Shown piece after piece: positions 25,995-34,599 of a DNA stretch of 62,897 nt (position 1 is its first letter; every line of letters begins with the position of its first letter). A program made the position numbers and the translations under genes. The DNA is taken from the NCBI GenBank assembly GCA_029262005.1, contig JAJDAG010000153.1:1-62897 (forward strand), written 5' to 3'. This DNA comes from Candidatus Zhuqueibacterota bacterium. Lineage in GTDB: Bacteria; Zhuqueibacterota; Zhuqueibacteria; Oceanimicrobiales; Oceanimicrobiaceae. The notes below the pieces were generated by a model. It was given only the letters and a program-made list of their open reading frames with translations, searched no databases and was not told the DNA's origin.

Positions 25995-28514
25995 ATGGCA
26001 AAGAATAAACAAAAAGCAAAAAAGGACCTTGAGAGGATAAAAACTAACAAACCTGTGTCTGAATCAGGACTCCGTGGTTTTCTGGCGATTCACCCCAATA
26101 TTATACCACTCGGCATTCTGCTTGTACTGCTGCTCATTCTTTATCATGAAGTCATGCTGGGTGGTAAAACATTTCTGCCGCCGGACAAACTAGCCTCGCG
26201 CAGCAGCAAGCAGTTTCTTGAGAGTGCATTCGATAAAAATGAATACCCACTCTGGTGCCCTTATATTTTTGGTGGAATGCCTTCGTTTGCCAGCTTAGCC
26301 AGCGCACCTCTGGTCGATATTTTGGGGGAAGGTATACGCATCATCATCTGGCCACTAAAAAAAATAATTCCCGGTTCTGATTTCACATTTGCATTTTTCA
26401 ACTATTATTTATTAGGAATATTTACATATATTTTTCTTTTTCGAAAAACCAAACAGCATTCAATCGCTCTGTTTGCGGCGCTCTCTATGGTGTTTCAGCC
26501 GGGTGTTGTGGCATTCGGCGCATTTGGCCATGGCACAAAACTCACCACAATCGTGTTAATCCCAATCATCTTCCTCCTCCTCGATCAATTCCTCGAAAAA
26601 AAACAACTCAAATATTTCGCCCTGTTTGCGCTTGCAATCGGCTTGCAACTCTTGCGCGCCCACACGCAAATGGCCTACTACACTTTTATGATGATTGGCC
26701 TCTACCTCATTTTCTGGACAATTCACTCAAAAGTAAAAAAGGCTGATTGGAGTCAAATTCTTAAACCGGTTGGGCTGATTGTTGTCGCGCTGGTTATCGG
26801 CATTGCCATGTCTTCCTGGCTCTATATTTCAGTGCTGGAATATGCCGATTACTCCATTCGTGGCGGCGCGGCCGGACTTGATTACGGTTACGCCACCAGT
26901 TGGTCCTTTGCGCCGAAAGAAATTGTCACATTCTTCGTGCCGTCTTTTCTTGGATTTGGCGGCCAAACCTACTGGGGCGGTATGCCGTTTACAGATTTTC
27001 CGCTTTACATGGGCATCATTCCCTTGATGCTTGCGGGCGCGGCACTGACTGTTCGCAGGGACAAATATACCCTCTTTTTCGGTGTGATGGGGCTGCTAGC
27101 CTTGCTGATTTCATTTGGCAAAGAATTTCCTGTTTTGTACGGCCCACTTTTTGAGCTTCTACCGTTTTTTAATAAGTTTCGTGTGCCCAGCATGATCCTG
27201 ATCCTTTTGCAATTTGCCGTGGTTACACTTGCCGCTCTTGGCCTGAGCCGTATTTTGGCTTTACAAGAGCAGGCTTCGCGCGAACGCCTGGCCAAATTCC
27301 TCTATATATTTGCCGGCGTCTGCGGTGCGATCATGTTATTTATGCTTGCTGCAAAAAGCACCTACCTCGGCTGGGTGGCTTCATCCGGCAAGCAGCTTGG
27401 CGCACCTGCCCAGTTGGCGGCCTATGACATGGCAGCCGTCGACTCAGTGAAGGTCTTTTTTCTGGCCCTGGCGGGCATTGTGCTCATACTCATGTTCGTG
27501 CGCAAGAGACTGAATGCCACTCTTTTTCTTGCGGCAATCACAGCCTTAACCGTGCTGGACTTGTGGTTGGTTGATTTCAAAATTGCGAATCCACAACCCA
27601 AAACCAACCAGACTCGGTATTTTGCTGAGACCGAAGCTGTTCAATTCCTCAAGAAAGTCAACGAACCGTTTAGAATCTACCAGGCCTATGACGATAAGGC
27701 GCCAAACTGGTACATGTACCACAAGATTCAGAATATTCAGGGCTACCATGCTGCCAAGATAAAAATCTACCAAAACTTCCTTGAGAAAGTGAAGTTTGAC
27801 CCGAGCATGCGCAACCGATATGGCTTTTCGGCCTTCATGGACAAATATTACCAGGTGGTTGTTAAGAACGGGCAACCTTCACTACAGCAACGACCGCCCG
27901 GACAGATATCACCTGCGAGATTTGCAAGCGATTATGCCGCCCTGGATATGCTTAATGTGAAATATCTGATTTCGCACTACCCCATTCCCGATGAACGATT
28001 CAAACCAGTGGTACAAAGCAGGCCGTATGTGTTTGAAAACACAGGTGTACTGCCGCGGGCTTTCTTTGTGGAGGAAGTAAAAATCATGCCGGATGAAAAC
28101 GTATTTTTTGACTACCTTGCCAGCGGCACTTTCAACCCGGCGCGTGAGGCCGTTTTGCAAAAAAATATTCCACAAAAAATTGCAGCCTCAGATGAAAACA
28201 CAGTATCGGTTATTGTCTATGAAAACCATGAAATTGGTCTTAAAGCCAGTGTAAAGACGCCATCCCTGATGGTGTTGAGTGAAGTATATTACCCGGCTGG
28301 TTGGCAGGCGTTCGTCGATGGCAAAGAGACGGAAATTTATCAAACAAACGGCATCTTGCGGTCAATTTTTCTCGAACCGGGGGAACACGAAATCACCTTT
28401 GAGTTTAAACCAACTGCGTTTACACTTGGGCTTTGCATTACCATTATCACGTTTTTGTTGATGCTAGGCCTCCTGGTTTATGACTTGAAATTTGGCCGAA
28501 AGGCGACATTATGA
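25995..28514 (+). CDS. YfhO-family multi-pass membrane protein (GT-C-like)
   Basis: The 839-residue protein starts with a short Lys-rich cytoplasmic tail, then a first helix (about residues 34-52), about 10-12 more helices up to residue 530, and a long extracytoplasmic domain followed by a final helix near 812-832 (LGLCITIITFLLMLGLLVYD). The pattern matches YfhO/DUF-type GT-C glycosyltransferases, which add sugars from polyprenyl carriers to cell-surface polymers. The stop overlaps the ATG of the next small ORF (ATGA). Confidence 0.82.
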   Translation: MAKNKQKAKKDLERIKTNKPVSESGLRGFLAIHPNIIPLGILLVLLLILYHEVMLGGKTFLPPDKLASRSSKQFLESAFDKNEYPLWCPYIFGGMPSFASLASAPLVDILGEGIRIIIWPLKKIIPGSDFTFAFFNYYLLGIFTYIFLFRKTKQHSIALFAALSMVFQPGVVAFGAFGHGTKLTTIVLIPIIFLLLDQFLEKKQLKYFALFALAIGLQLLRAHTQMAYYTFMMIGLYLIFWTIHSKVKKADWSQILKPVGLIVVALVIGIAMSSWLYISVLEYADYSIRGGAAGLDYGYATSWSFAPKEIVTFFVPSFLGFGGQTYWGGMPFTDFPLYMGIIPLMLAGAALTVRRDKYTLFFGVMGLLALLISFGKEFPVLYGPLFELLPFFNKFRVPSMILILLQFAVVTLAALGLSRILALQEQASRERLAKFLYIFAGVCGAIMLFMLAAKSTYLGWVASSGKQLGAPAQLAAYDMAAVDSVKVFFLALAGIVLILMFVRKRLNATLFLAAITALTVLDLWLVDFKIANPQPKTNQTRYFAETEAVQFLKKVNEPFRIYQAYDDKAPNWYMYHKIQNIQGYHAAKIKIYQNFLEKVKFDPSMRNRYGFSAFMDKYYQVVVKNGQPSLQQRPPGQISPARFASDYAALDMLNVKYLISHYPIPDERFKPVVQSRPYVFENTGVLPRAFFVEEVKIMPDENVFFDYLASGTFNPAREAVLQKNIPQKIAASDENTVSVIVYENHEIGLKASVKTPSLMVLSEVYYPAGWQAFVDGKETEIYQTNGILRSIFLEPGEHEITFEFKPTAFTLGLCITIITFLLMLGLLVYDLKFGRKATL

Positions 28515-28639
28515 AAAAAACTGCCGCCAAAGGCCTTTTTATAGAATTCACCGCCAACATTGAATTTTGCAGTGCGTTAACTAGACGACTGGCTGAGACT
28601 GAGTATGGCTTCAGCAGTAAATTTTCCCATGAAAATTAA
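28511..28639 (+). CDS. 42-aa translationally coupled small ORF
   Basis: The ATG overlaps the stop of the YfhO gene (ATGA) and the frame ends 11 bases inside the start of the histidine kinase, so it bridges exactly the gap between them. It encodes MKKTAAKGLFIEFTANIEFC and ends RLAETEYGFSSKFSHEN. The middle faintly recalls the start of RsbW-type anti-sigma kinases, so it may be a truncated one; that is only an impression. Could be a genuine small protein or a coupling leader. Confidence 0.4.
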   Translation: MKKTAAKGLFIEFTANIEFCSALTRRLAETEYGFSSKFSHEN

Positions 28640-29813
28640 TTTCTACAAGGTAAAAAGCCGCTTTAAAGGATTGCTTTTCATTTTTGCGATCCTCATGATC
28701 GTGCTGCTGCTGTTATATAATTACCGCATCGTCAATGACCTTCGGAAAGAATCGCGGCAAATTTTGCTTTTCTATGCAAAGCAGTACGCTTCAGCAGCAT
28801 CGGATGAATCCAACACGAATCTCAACTTCATTTTTGAGCAGATCATTCTTAGAACAAGCTTTCCAATCGTGCTTACCGATTCTGAGCGTAACCCCAACGC
28901 CTGGAAGGGCATTGAGGTGGACCCAAATGATCGTTCGCCACAAATGGTTGAACGTGTCCGCAGTATGATAAAAGTGATGGGAAAAGAGTCAGATCCAATT
29001 CCGCTCAATTATGGTGAGATCAATCTTGGCTACCTCTATTACGGCGACTCCAGACTGATTAAGCAGCTCCAATTGTTGCCATACGTTGGTATTACAGTTG
29101 TGGGTCTGTTTATTCTAATTGGTTTTTTGGGATTTCGCAGTATTCAACGCAGCGAGCAGCAGTTTATCTGGGTTGGCATGTCCAAAGAGACAGCGCACCA
29201 AATCGGCACGCCACTCTCCTCCATAATGGGTTGGGTTGAACTGCTCAAACATCGGCTGAAGGAGCCGTCGGTCCAGGAGACACTGCATGAGATGGAAAAA
29301 GATGTAGAGCGGCTCAACAAAGTAACCGCACGTTTCTCACAAATCGGTTCAAAAACTGCGCTGAAGGAAACGCCGGTCAATCCTGTAATTGTTGATGTTG
29401 TCGAGTATTTTCAGCGGCGTTTGCCCCAGTGGGGGAAAAAAGTGAAATTGCAATATCACCACACAATTGAGCCAACAGTGTTGCTTAACCACGATTTGTT
29501 TGAATGGGTGCTCGAGAATCTTATAAAGAACGCCCTCGATGCCATTGAAAAAGACAATGGTGAAATCACGATCAACCTGGATGAACTCAAGAACGGACCA
29601 CACACAATTTTTATCGACATCACAGATAATGGCCGCGGTATTGAGGCTGCGAACAAAAAGGATGTGTTCAAACCCGGCTACAGTACAAAAAAGCGAGGCT
29701 GGGGTTTGGGCTTGAGTTTAGCCAAACGCATTGTTGAAGAGTACCATGGTGGTAAATTACTGGTCAAAAACAGCAAAAGCGGCAAAGGAACCACCATGCG
29801 CATTACTCTGTAA
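28629..29813 (+). CDS. membrane sensor histidine kinase
   Basis: A protein of 394 residues from ATG 28629. TM1 lies at about 12-34 (LLFIFAILMIVLLLLYNYRI), a sensor region of about 110 residues follows, then TM2 (YVGITVVGLFILIGFLGFRS). The H box is MSKETAHQIGTPLSSIMGWV, the N box ENLIKNALDAIEKD, the G1/G2 boxes ITDNGRGIEA and KRGWGLGLSLAKRIVEEYHG. There is no HAMP domain and no response regulator beside it, so it is an orphan kinase. The H box HQIGTPLSS variant is typical of FCB kinases. Confidence 0.85.
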   Translation: MKINFYKVKSRFKGLLFIFAILMIVLLLLYNYRIVNDLRKESRQILLFYAKQYASAASDESNTNLNFIFEQIILRTSFPIVLTDSERNPNAWKGIEVDPNDRSPQMVERVRSMIKVMGKESDPIPLNYGEINLGYLYYGDSRLIKQLQLLPYVGITVVGLFILIGFLGFRSIQRSEQQFIWVGMSKETAHQIGTPLSSIMGWVELLKHRLKEPSVQETLHEMEKDVERLNKVTARFSQIGSKTALKETPVNPVIVDVVEYFQRRLPQWGKKVKLQYHHTIEPTVLLNHDLFEWVLENLIKNALDAIEKDNGEITINLDELKNGPHTIFIDITDNGRGIEAANKKDVFKPGYSTKKRGWGLGLSLAKRIVEEYHGGKLLVKNSKSGKGTTMRITL

Positions 29814-29966
29814 GAGAAACCACTTTGCGCGAAGATAGCCTGAGCGGTCACAGTCATTTCCCAGTTGCGATTTCTGATTTAATTTACTACGTTTAGCGTT
29901 CGATTCAGCCTTTGCTTTACGGAACCAGCCACGCAAATACATCAATACTTCGGAGGGAACAACATC

Positions 29967-30674
29967 ATGACAGACGTCCCATTTGCAGCTAATTTGGCGA
30001 TCTACCTGGGAGCAGTCTCACTGCTACTAGCTATGGCTACGCTGTTGTTCATGCTGCTCAACCGCATTCGCAGAACTTTCAAACGATTGCGAGCCCACGA
30101 GATCAAGCACATCAGCATTCCGCAAAATGTTTTACGTTTTCTATTTACAATCATTTGGATTATGACCTCGCTGGCCATATTGTTTATGGCTGCATTTGTG
30201 CAGTCTTTTAGTAATTTCACCAAGGAGCAACTGGTGGCCGAAGTGCGATGTCATGCCCTTGAAGATACGTCCGAGGTCATGCTGATGCAATTAACACCCA
30301 TTGTTGATGGCGAAGAAATGGCGACCGAAGGGTTTGTTCTCAACGGCGAGCAGTGGGCGCTTGAAGGTGATATTCTTACCTGGGACAATTGGATAAATTT
30401 TGCCGGCATGCATACCATGTATAAACTCACCCGCATCAAAGGCCGCTACCTTGATATCGAAGCTGAACGCAACCGAAGACCTTCAGTGTACAGCCTGGTT
30501 GAGAAAGAGGACGACCCACAGTGGCGATGGCTCTACAAGTACGGCTACCGTCTCCGTTTTGTTGATTCGGTCTACGGCAACACGGTTTACACGTACCCAT
30601 CCACTGAAAATGTTTACCAGGTATTTGTGACGACCTCGGGTTTTAGCGTCAAAGTCAAAGAAACGGATTCATGA
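29967..30674 (+). CDS. hypothetical membrane protein, 235 aa
   Basis: Two N-terminal membrane helices (about residues 9-32 and 52-76) are separated by a basic cytoplasmic loop; the C-terminal 155 residues form a strand-rich extracytoplasmic domain (VMLMQLTPIVDGEEMATEGF, MYKLTRIKGRYLDIEAERNR). I do not know a named domain for it. ATG 29967 has CGGAGGGAACAACATC upstream. It follows the histidine kinase by about 150 bases, a possible but unproven partner. Confidence 0.65.
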   Translation: MTDVPFAANLAIYLGAVSLLLAMATLLFMLLNRIRRTFKRLRAHEIKHISIPQNVLRFLFTIIWIMTSLAILFMAAFVQSFSNFTKEQLVAEVRCHALEDTSEVMLMQLTPIVDGEEMATEGFVLNGEQWALEGDILTWDNWINFAGMHTMYKLTRIKGRYLDIEAERNRRPSVYSLVEKEDDPQWRWLYKYGYRLRFVDSVYGNTVYTYPSTENVYQVFVTTSGFSVKVKETDS

Positions 30675-31107
30675 AAATTGGGTCGCTAAGATTTAATTGC
30701 AGCCGGTAGCGTTCTATTTGAAGGCGGCTATTTTGCCTGGCCTTTTTCCTGGCCCGGAAAGTTCACGTTTTTCTCTGAACACTATAAAGTAGCCTTCATT
30801 AAAAAAAAGTTGACAGCCGTTTTTTGAAATAAGAATCTGAAGAATTTTCACCATCAGGACTTATAGCAAAACCGTCTGAGATTTCTCATGCTGCAGGACC
30901 AGCATTAAATACTTCGAACAGGCCATTTTATTCAAACGTAAGCATAACCGCCCACAACTGCCTTGTGGTTTGCAGCATAAATTCAACCCCTAAAATCCGC
31001 TTGCTTTTCAATCAAGTTTTGCCGTATCTTCACACTTTCATTACGACAACTGGAATATTCTATCACGAGTATCAGCAATTGCAACAGGGCAAGCATCAAG
31101 GAAATGA
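30675..31107. other. 433-base intergenic region
   Basis: No gene is visible. An imperfect pairing of AAGGCGGCTATTTTGCC (about 30720) with ATAAAGTAGCCTT (about 30784) could give a loose transcript-ending structure. TTGACA at 30811 is not followed by a good -10. A promoter for the lysine-catabolic gene must lie toward 31000-31080 but I cannot place it. Confidence 0.35.
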
Positions 31108-32838
31108 ATGAACTGCATCGGTATTAGGTCTGAAGAAAAACACTGGGACTCCCGTGTCACCGTAAGTCCGGAGGATATCCCTGGTTTGTCTTCCAAAATT
31201 CACCTTAAATTCGAAGATGACGGAAAACGCGAGTTGCCCTTTAAGCGACGTGTTTTCACCAACGAAGAAATTCTTCAGGCCGGCACCAGAGGCGGCGCAA
31301 AAACTGAAATTGTGACTGATTTACGTGACTGTCCTGTGATAATCGGCACTAAAGAAATCAAAGAGTGCGAAGTGGCGCTCAGCGACAAGGAATGTATTTT
31401 TATCCAAAACAATAGTAAGGCTGTGCTTGCAATTCCGCAGCTATTGTTCGATGAAAAGCTGTCTGTATTACGACTCAGCGACTACTTAAAGAAACCGGAA
31501 AAGGGTGCGTTACAGCGAGCAGTGGCGGACACACCACTCACGGAAAGCGTCAATCGTCTTCTTAAAACTCAGGAAACGCTTATTAAGGCAAATACAGCCT
31601 ATGTTTTTTTCAGCCATACACACAAAGGCCAAAGTTACAACATGCGAATGCTGCATGAGATAATGCGCAAAGGCTGCACGCTTATTGACTACGAGTTGCT
31701 GCGTGAAAACAGAGACGGTAAATCCAAACGCACAGTTGCCTACAGTCGCTGGGCCGGTGTCATTGGTATTATTGAAACGCTCTGGACTTACGGCGAGCAT
31801 GCCTATCAGCGTCTCGGTCTGGAAACACCTTTTCGTAAACTACACTCACCTGCCTGCTACAGCCAGATATCTTGTGAATATACCAGCGTCCACAGTCTTA
31901 AAAAAGTTGTAGGAGAAATTGGCCGGGAAATTCGGCAAAATGGTCTGCCTGCAGCACTGCGCATCGCACTGACCGGCGTTCGGGGCGCAGTTGGTGGCGG
32001 CGCACTAGAAGCGCTGACAGAATGGGGACTGCCGGTTTCCGTAATCACGCCGGAAGAACTTACGCAACCCGCAAGTGCGGGGCTCGATCTCCAAAAAATA
32101 CACATTGTAAAAATGGACTATGAATCATTATACCGAGGTCGGGCAGGCAAGAACATTGCCCCGTCAGATATTCGCAGCATGATTAAGGCCGGACAAGCAA
32201 AGCAACTAGAATCTAACCTGGACCGGTTCTTTCCCGGCATCGATATTTTTCTCAACTGCATTGTGTGGACACCCAATGCGCCCCGTTTACTGGCCAATGC
32301 ATATTTGCGCCGACTTTACCAAGCACGGAAAGAAGAAACAGGCAGGCTTTTGCCGGTCATTGGCGATATCACCTGCGACCCAAACGGTTCCGTGCAATGC
32401 TGCCGCGACACTTATCCAAACAGACCTGCTTATATTTGGGCACCAGAACACAGAGACGAGCCTATTTCGTCTGAGCATGATTTGAAAAAAGAGGCTGTGG
32501 ATTCCCCCCATTTCGACCTGAGCCGCTACGGTTATTCAGTCATGGCAGTCACGAATTTGCCGTGCGAAATCCCCCGCGATTCTTCTATTGCGTTCAGCAA
32601 AGAGTTCTGCAAAAAACGCGATTCGCTTGACGGGAAATCCTACCTGGGATGCCTGGCCGAAGCGAATTTTGAAGCAGAGATTACCGAATCAAATCTACCT
32701 GAACCAATGCAAGAAGCCGTTGTTCTCTACCGCGGCAAATTCAATGGCAACAATCCGCGAATACTGTTTAAAGAGATTGGTATCGCCATGTTAACGACCG
32801 GCATGCTGGAAGCCAGAGATGTGCTGCCCCTGGCATGA
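31108..32838 (+). CDS. lysine-ketoglutarate reductase-like protein (AASS N-terminal half)
   Basis: This 576-residue protein begins IGIRSEEKHWDSRVTVSPED, the AlaDh/PNT N-terminal fold shared by alanine dehydrogenase and the LKR half of aminoadipic semialdehyde synthase. VFFSHTHKGQSYNMRMLHEI and AYSRWAGVIGIIETLWTYGE are LKR-type motifs, and PVIGDITCDPNGSVQCCRDT matches the C-terminal substrate side. LKR condenses lysine with 2-oxoglutarate to saccharopine. It is longer than a bare LKR domain, with extra sequence around residues 140-165 and 260-285. The next gene encodes the matching saccharopine dehydrogenase, so lysine breakdown through saccharopine is inferred. Confidence 0.82.
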   Translation: MNCIGIRSEEKHWDSRVTVSPEDIPGLSSKIHLKFEDDGKRELPFKRRVFTNEEILQAGTRGGAKTEIVTDLRDCPVIIGTKEIKECEVALSDKECIFIQNNSKAVLAIPQLLFDEKLSVLRLSDYLKKPEKGALQRAVADTPLTESVNRLLKTQETLIKANTAYVFFSHTHKGQSYNMRMLHEIMRKGCTLIDYELLRENRDGKSKRTVAYSRWAGVIGIIETLWTYGEHAYQRLGLETPFRKLHSPACYSQISCEYTSVHSLKKVVGEIGREIRQNGLPAALRIALTGVRGAVGGGALEALTEWGLPVSVITPEELTQPASAGLDLQKIHIVKMDYESLYRGRAGKNIAPSDIRSMIKAGQAKQLESNLDRFFPGIDIFLNCIVWTPNAPRLLANAYLRRLYQARKEETGRLLPVIGDITCDPNGSVQCCRDTYPNRPAYIWAPEHRDEPISSEHDLKKEAVDSPHFDLSRYGYSVMAVTNLPCEIPRDSSIAFSKEFCKKRDSLDGKSYLGCLAEANFEAEITESNLPEPMQEAVVLYRGKFNGNNPRILFKEIGIAMLTTGMLEARDVLPLA

Positions 32839-32991
32839 ATATCGACATGACAGACGCTTTCTGTTTTCTGTAACAGAGAACCTGAATTTTTACATTACCC
32901 AAATATCTTGTCTGAAAATCAAGAGCAACACATCAAAAGACGAAATAATTAATATCACTTCTGAACATTGTAATAGACAGAGTATAGAATA

Positions 32992-34341
32992 ATGAAACAA
33001 ATTCTCGTTTTAGGAGCCGGACTGAGTTCAAGCTACCTCATCTCTTACCTGCTTGAGCGTGCAGAGGAAAACAACTGGTTTGTGACAGTGGCTGAAAAAA
33101 AAATTGAGCTGGCCAAACGCGCAGTACGTGGCAATGCGCATGGCACTGCCATCGCCTTTGATATCGATGATTCTGAGATGCGGGCGACACAAATCAACCA
33201 CGCGGATATTGTCGTCAATATGTTGCCGCCACACCTGCAACATGTTATTGCGCTCGACTGCGTTCATTTTTCAAAACACATGATCTCGGCATCCTACCAG
33301 ACCCGGGAAATGGTCAGGTTAAACGCAGACGCGAACCGCAAAGGTATTATCATACTATCGGAAATGGGGCTTGACCCGGGCATTGATCATATGATGTCCA
33401 TGGCCATGATTCAAAAAGTGCGGGCGAAAGGTGGAAGAATAAAGAGCTTTAAATCGTACGGTGGCGCCATTCCTGCTCCTGATTCCCGGACGAATCCACT
33501 CAATTACACTATTACATGGAACCCGCGCAATGTGGTCATGTCCGGGGAGGATGGTGCACAGTATCTCGAAAAGGGCAAGATTAAACTGGTGCCATTTCAC
33601 GGGGTTTTTCAGGATTCATGGGGCATTGATGTTGAAGGCATTGGCCCCATGGAAGTTTATCCGAACCGGGAAACGCTCGCCTACCGTTCCGTTTTCGATA
33701 TTAAACATGCGCGAACCATTATTAGAGGCACCATTCGTTACCCTGGCTGGTCTGAAACCTGGTGGCAGATTGTCAAGCTGGGTATTCCCAACGAGCATCT
33801 GTCGATACCTTCGGTTGAAAAAATGACTTACCGGGAATTTATAGAGCTGTTTATTCCTGTCGAAGTCAATGGCTCTGATCTGGAACAGCGTGTGGCCAGT
33901 TTCCTGCACATCAACCCGACCGGACAAATCATGTCTAACCTCAAGTGGCTCGGCTTATTCTCAGATGAGGTGATCGGCAAAGTCGGTGAAACGCCGGCCG
34001 AAGTCATGATTGACCTTGTCTGCAAAAAATTAGCGCTACAGAAAGACTGCCGGGACATGGTAATTCTTATAAGTGAATTGGAGGCATCCTACAACAATTC
34101 GGGTGTCAGGAAAAAAGAAAAAACCATCATCACGCTTATTGAAAAAGGTGAACGAAACGGCTTCACTGCCATTACAAAAACAGTGGGCCTCCCCGTGGCA
34201 ATCGGGGTTAAGTTGATACTCAACGGTGACATCCCGCTGACCGGCTGTCACATTCCCACCCACCCTGCCGTTTATGAGCCCGTGCTCAAAGCGCTTAAGA
34301 AAGAGGGGTTGGTGTTCCACAAAAAAGTGCAAGCAATTTAA
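32992..34341 (+). CDS. saccharopine dehydrogenase (LYS9/AASS C-terminal type)
   Basis: A 449-residue enzyme with an N-terminal Rossmann motif ILVLGAGLSSSYLISYLLER, the saccharopine-type segment DPGIDHMMSMAMIQKVRAKG, and YRSVFDIKHARTIIRGTIRY plus PGWSETWWQIVKLG in the substrate domain. It cleaves saccharopine to glutamate and aminoadipate semialdehyde. Together with the upstream LKR-like protein it forms a split version of animal AASS. A good terminator hairpin follows the gene at 34422-34462. Confidence 0.87.
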   Translation: MKQILVLGAGLSSSYLISYLLERAEENNWFVTVAEKKIELAKRAVRGNAHGTAIAFDIDDSEMRATQINHADIVVNMLPPHLQHVIALDCVHFSKHMISASYQTREMVRLNADANRKGIIILSEMGLDPGIDHMMSMAMIQKVRAKGGRIKSFKSYGGAIPAPDSRTNPLNYTITWNPRNVVMSGEDGAQYLEKGKIKLVPFHGVFQDSWGIDVEGIGPMEVYPNRETLAYRSVFDIKHARTIIRGTIRYPGWSETWWQIVKLGIPNEHLSIPSVEKMTYREFIELFIPVEVNGSDLEQRVASFLHINPTGQIMSNLKWLGLFSDEVIGKVGETPAEVMIDLVCKKLALQKDCRDMVILISELEASYNNSGVRKKEKTIITLIEKGERNGFTAITKTVGLPVAIGVKLILNGDIPLTGCHIPTHPAVYEPVLKALKKEGLVFHKKVQAI

Positions 34342-34421
34342 CCGACCGTTGAGCCCGGCCGGACGAACTTAATTTCGGCCAGTGCGCATTTTTTTGTGTC
34401 GCAACCTGTTTGAAGTACCGC

Positions 34422-34462
34422 CAAAAGCCGTTTTACACCCGCCGTGTGAAGCGGCTTTTTAA
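34422..34462 (+). terminator. rho-independent terminator after the lysine genes
   Basis: AAAAGCCGTTTTACAC and GTGTGAAGCGGCTTTTT form a stem of about 14 pairs with one bulge, a five-base loop and a following T run. It ends the saccharopine dehydrogenase transcript. Confidence 0.75.
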
Positions 34463-34599
34463 TTATTCAGCCTGCGCGAAGCGCCTCACTTTATCCGTTG
34501 CAAAAACAAACAGCACCGCCAGATAAACAGGTTGACATAAACACTACGTTTCCTTAATCTTTGACATCTGATAGAATCACACAACCGAGAGGAAGTCGT

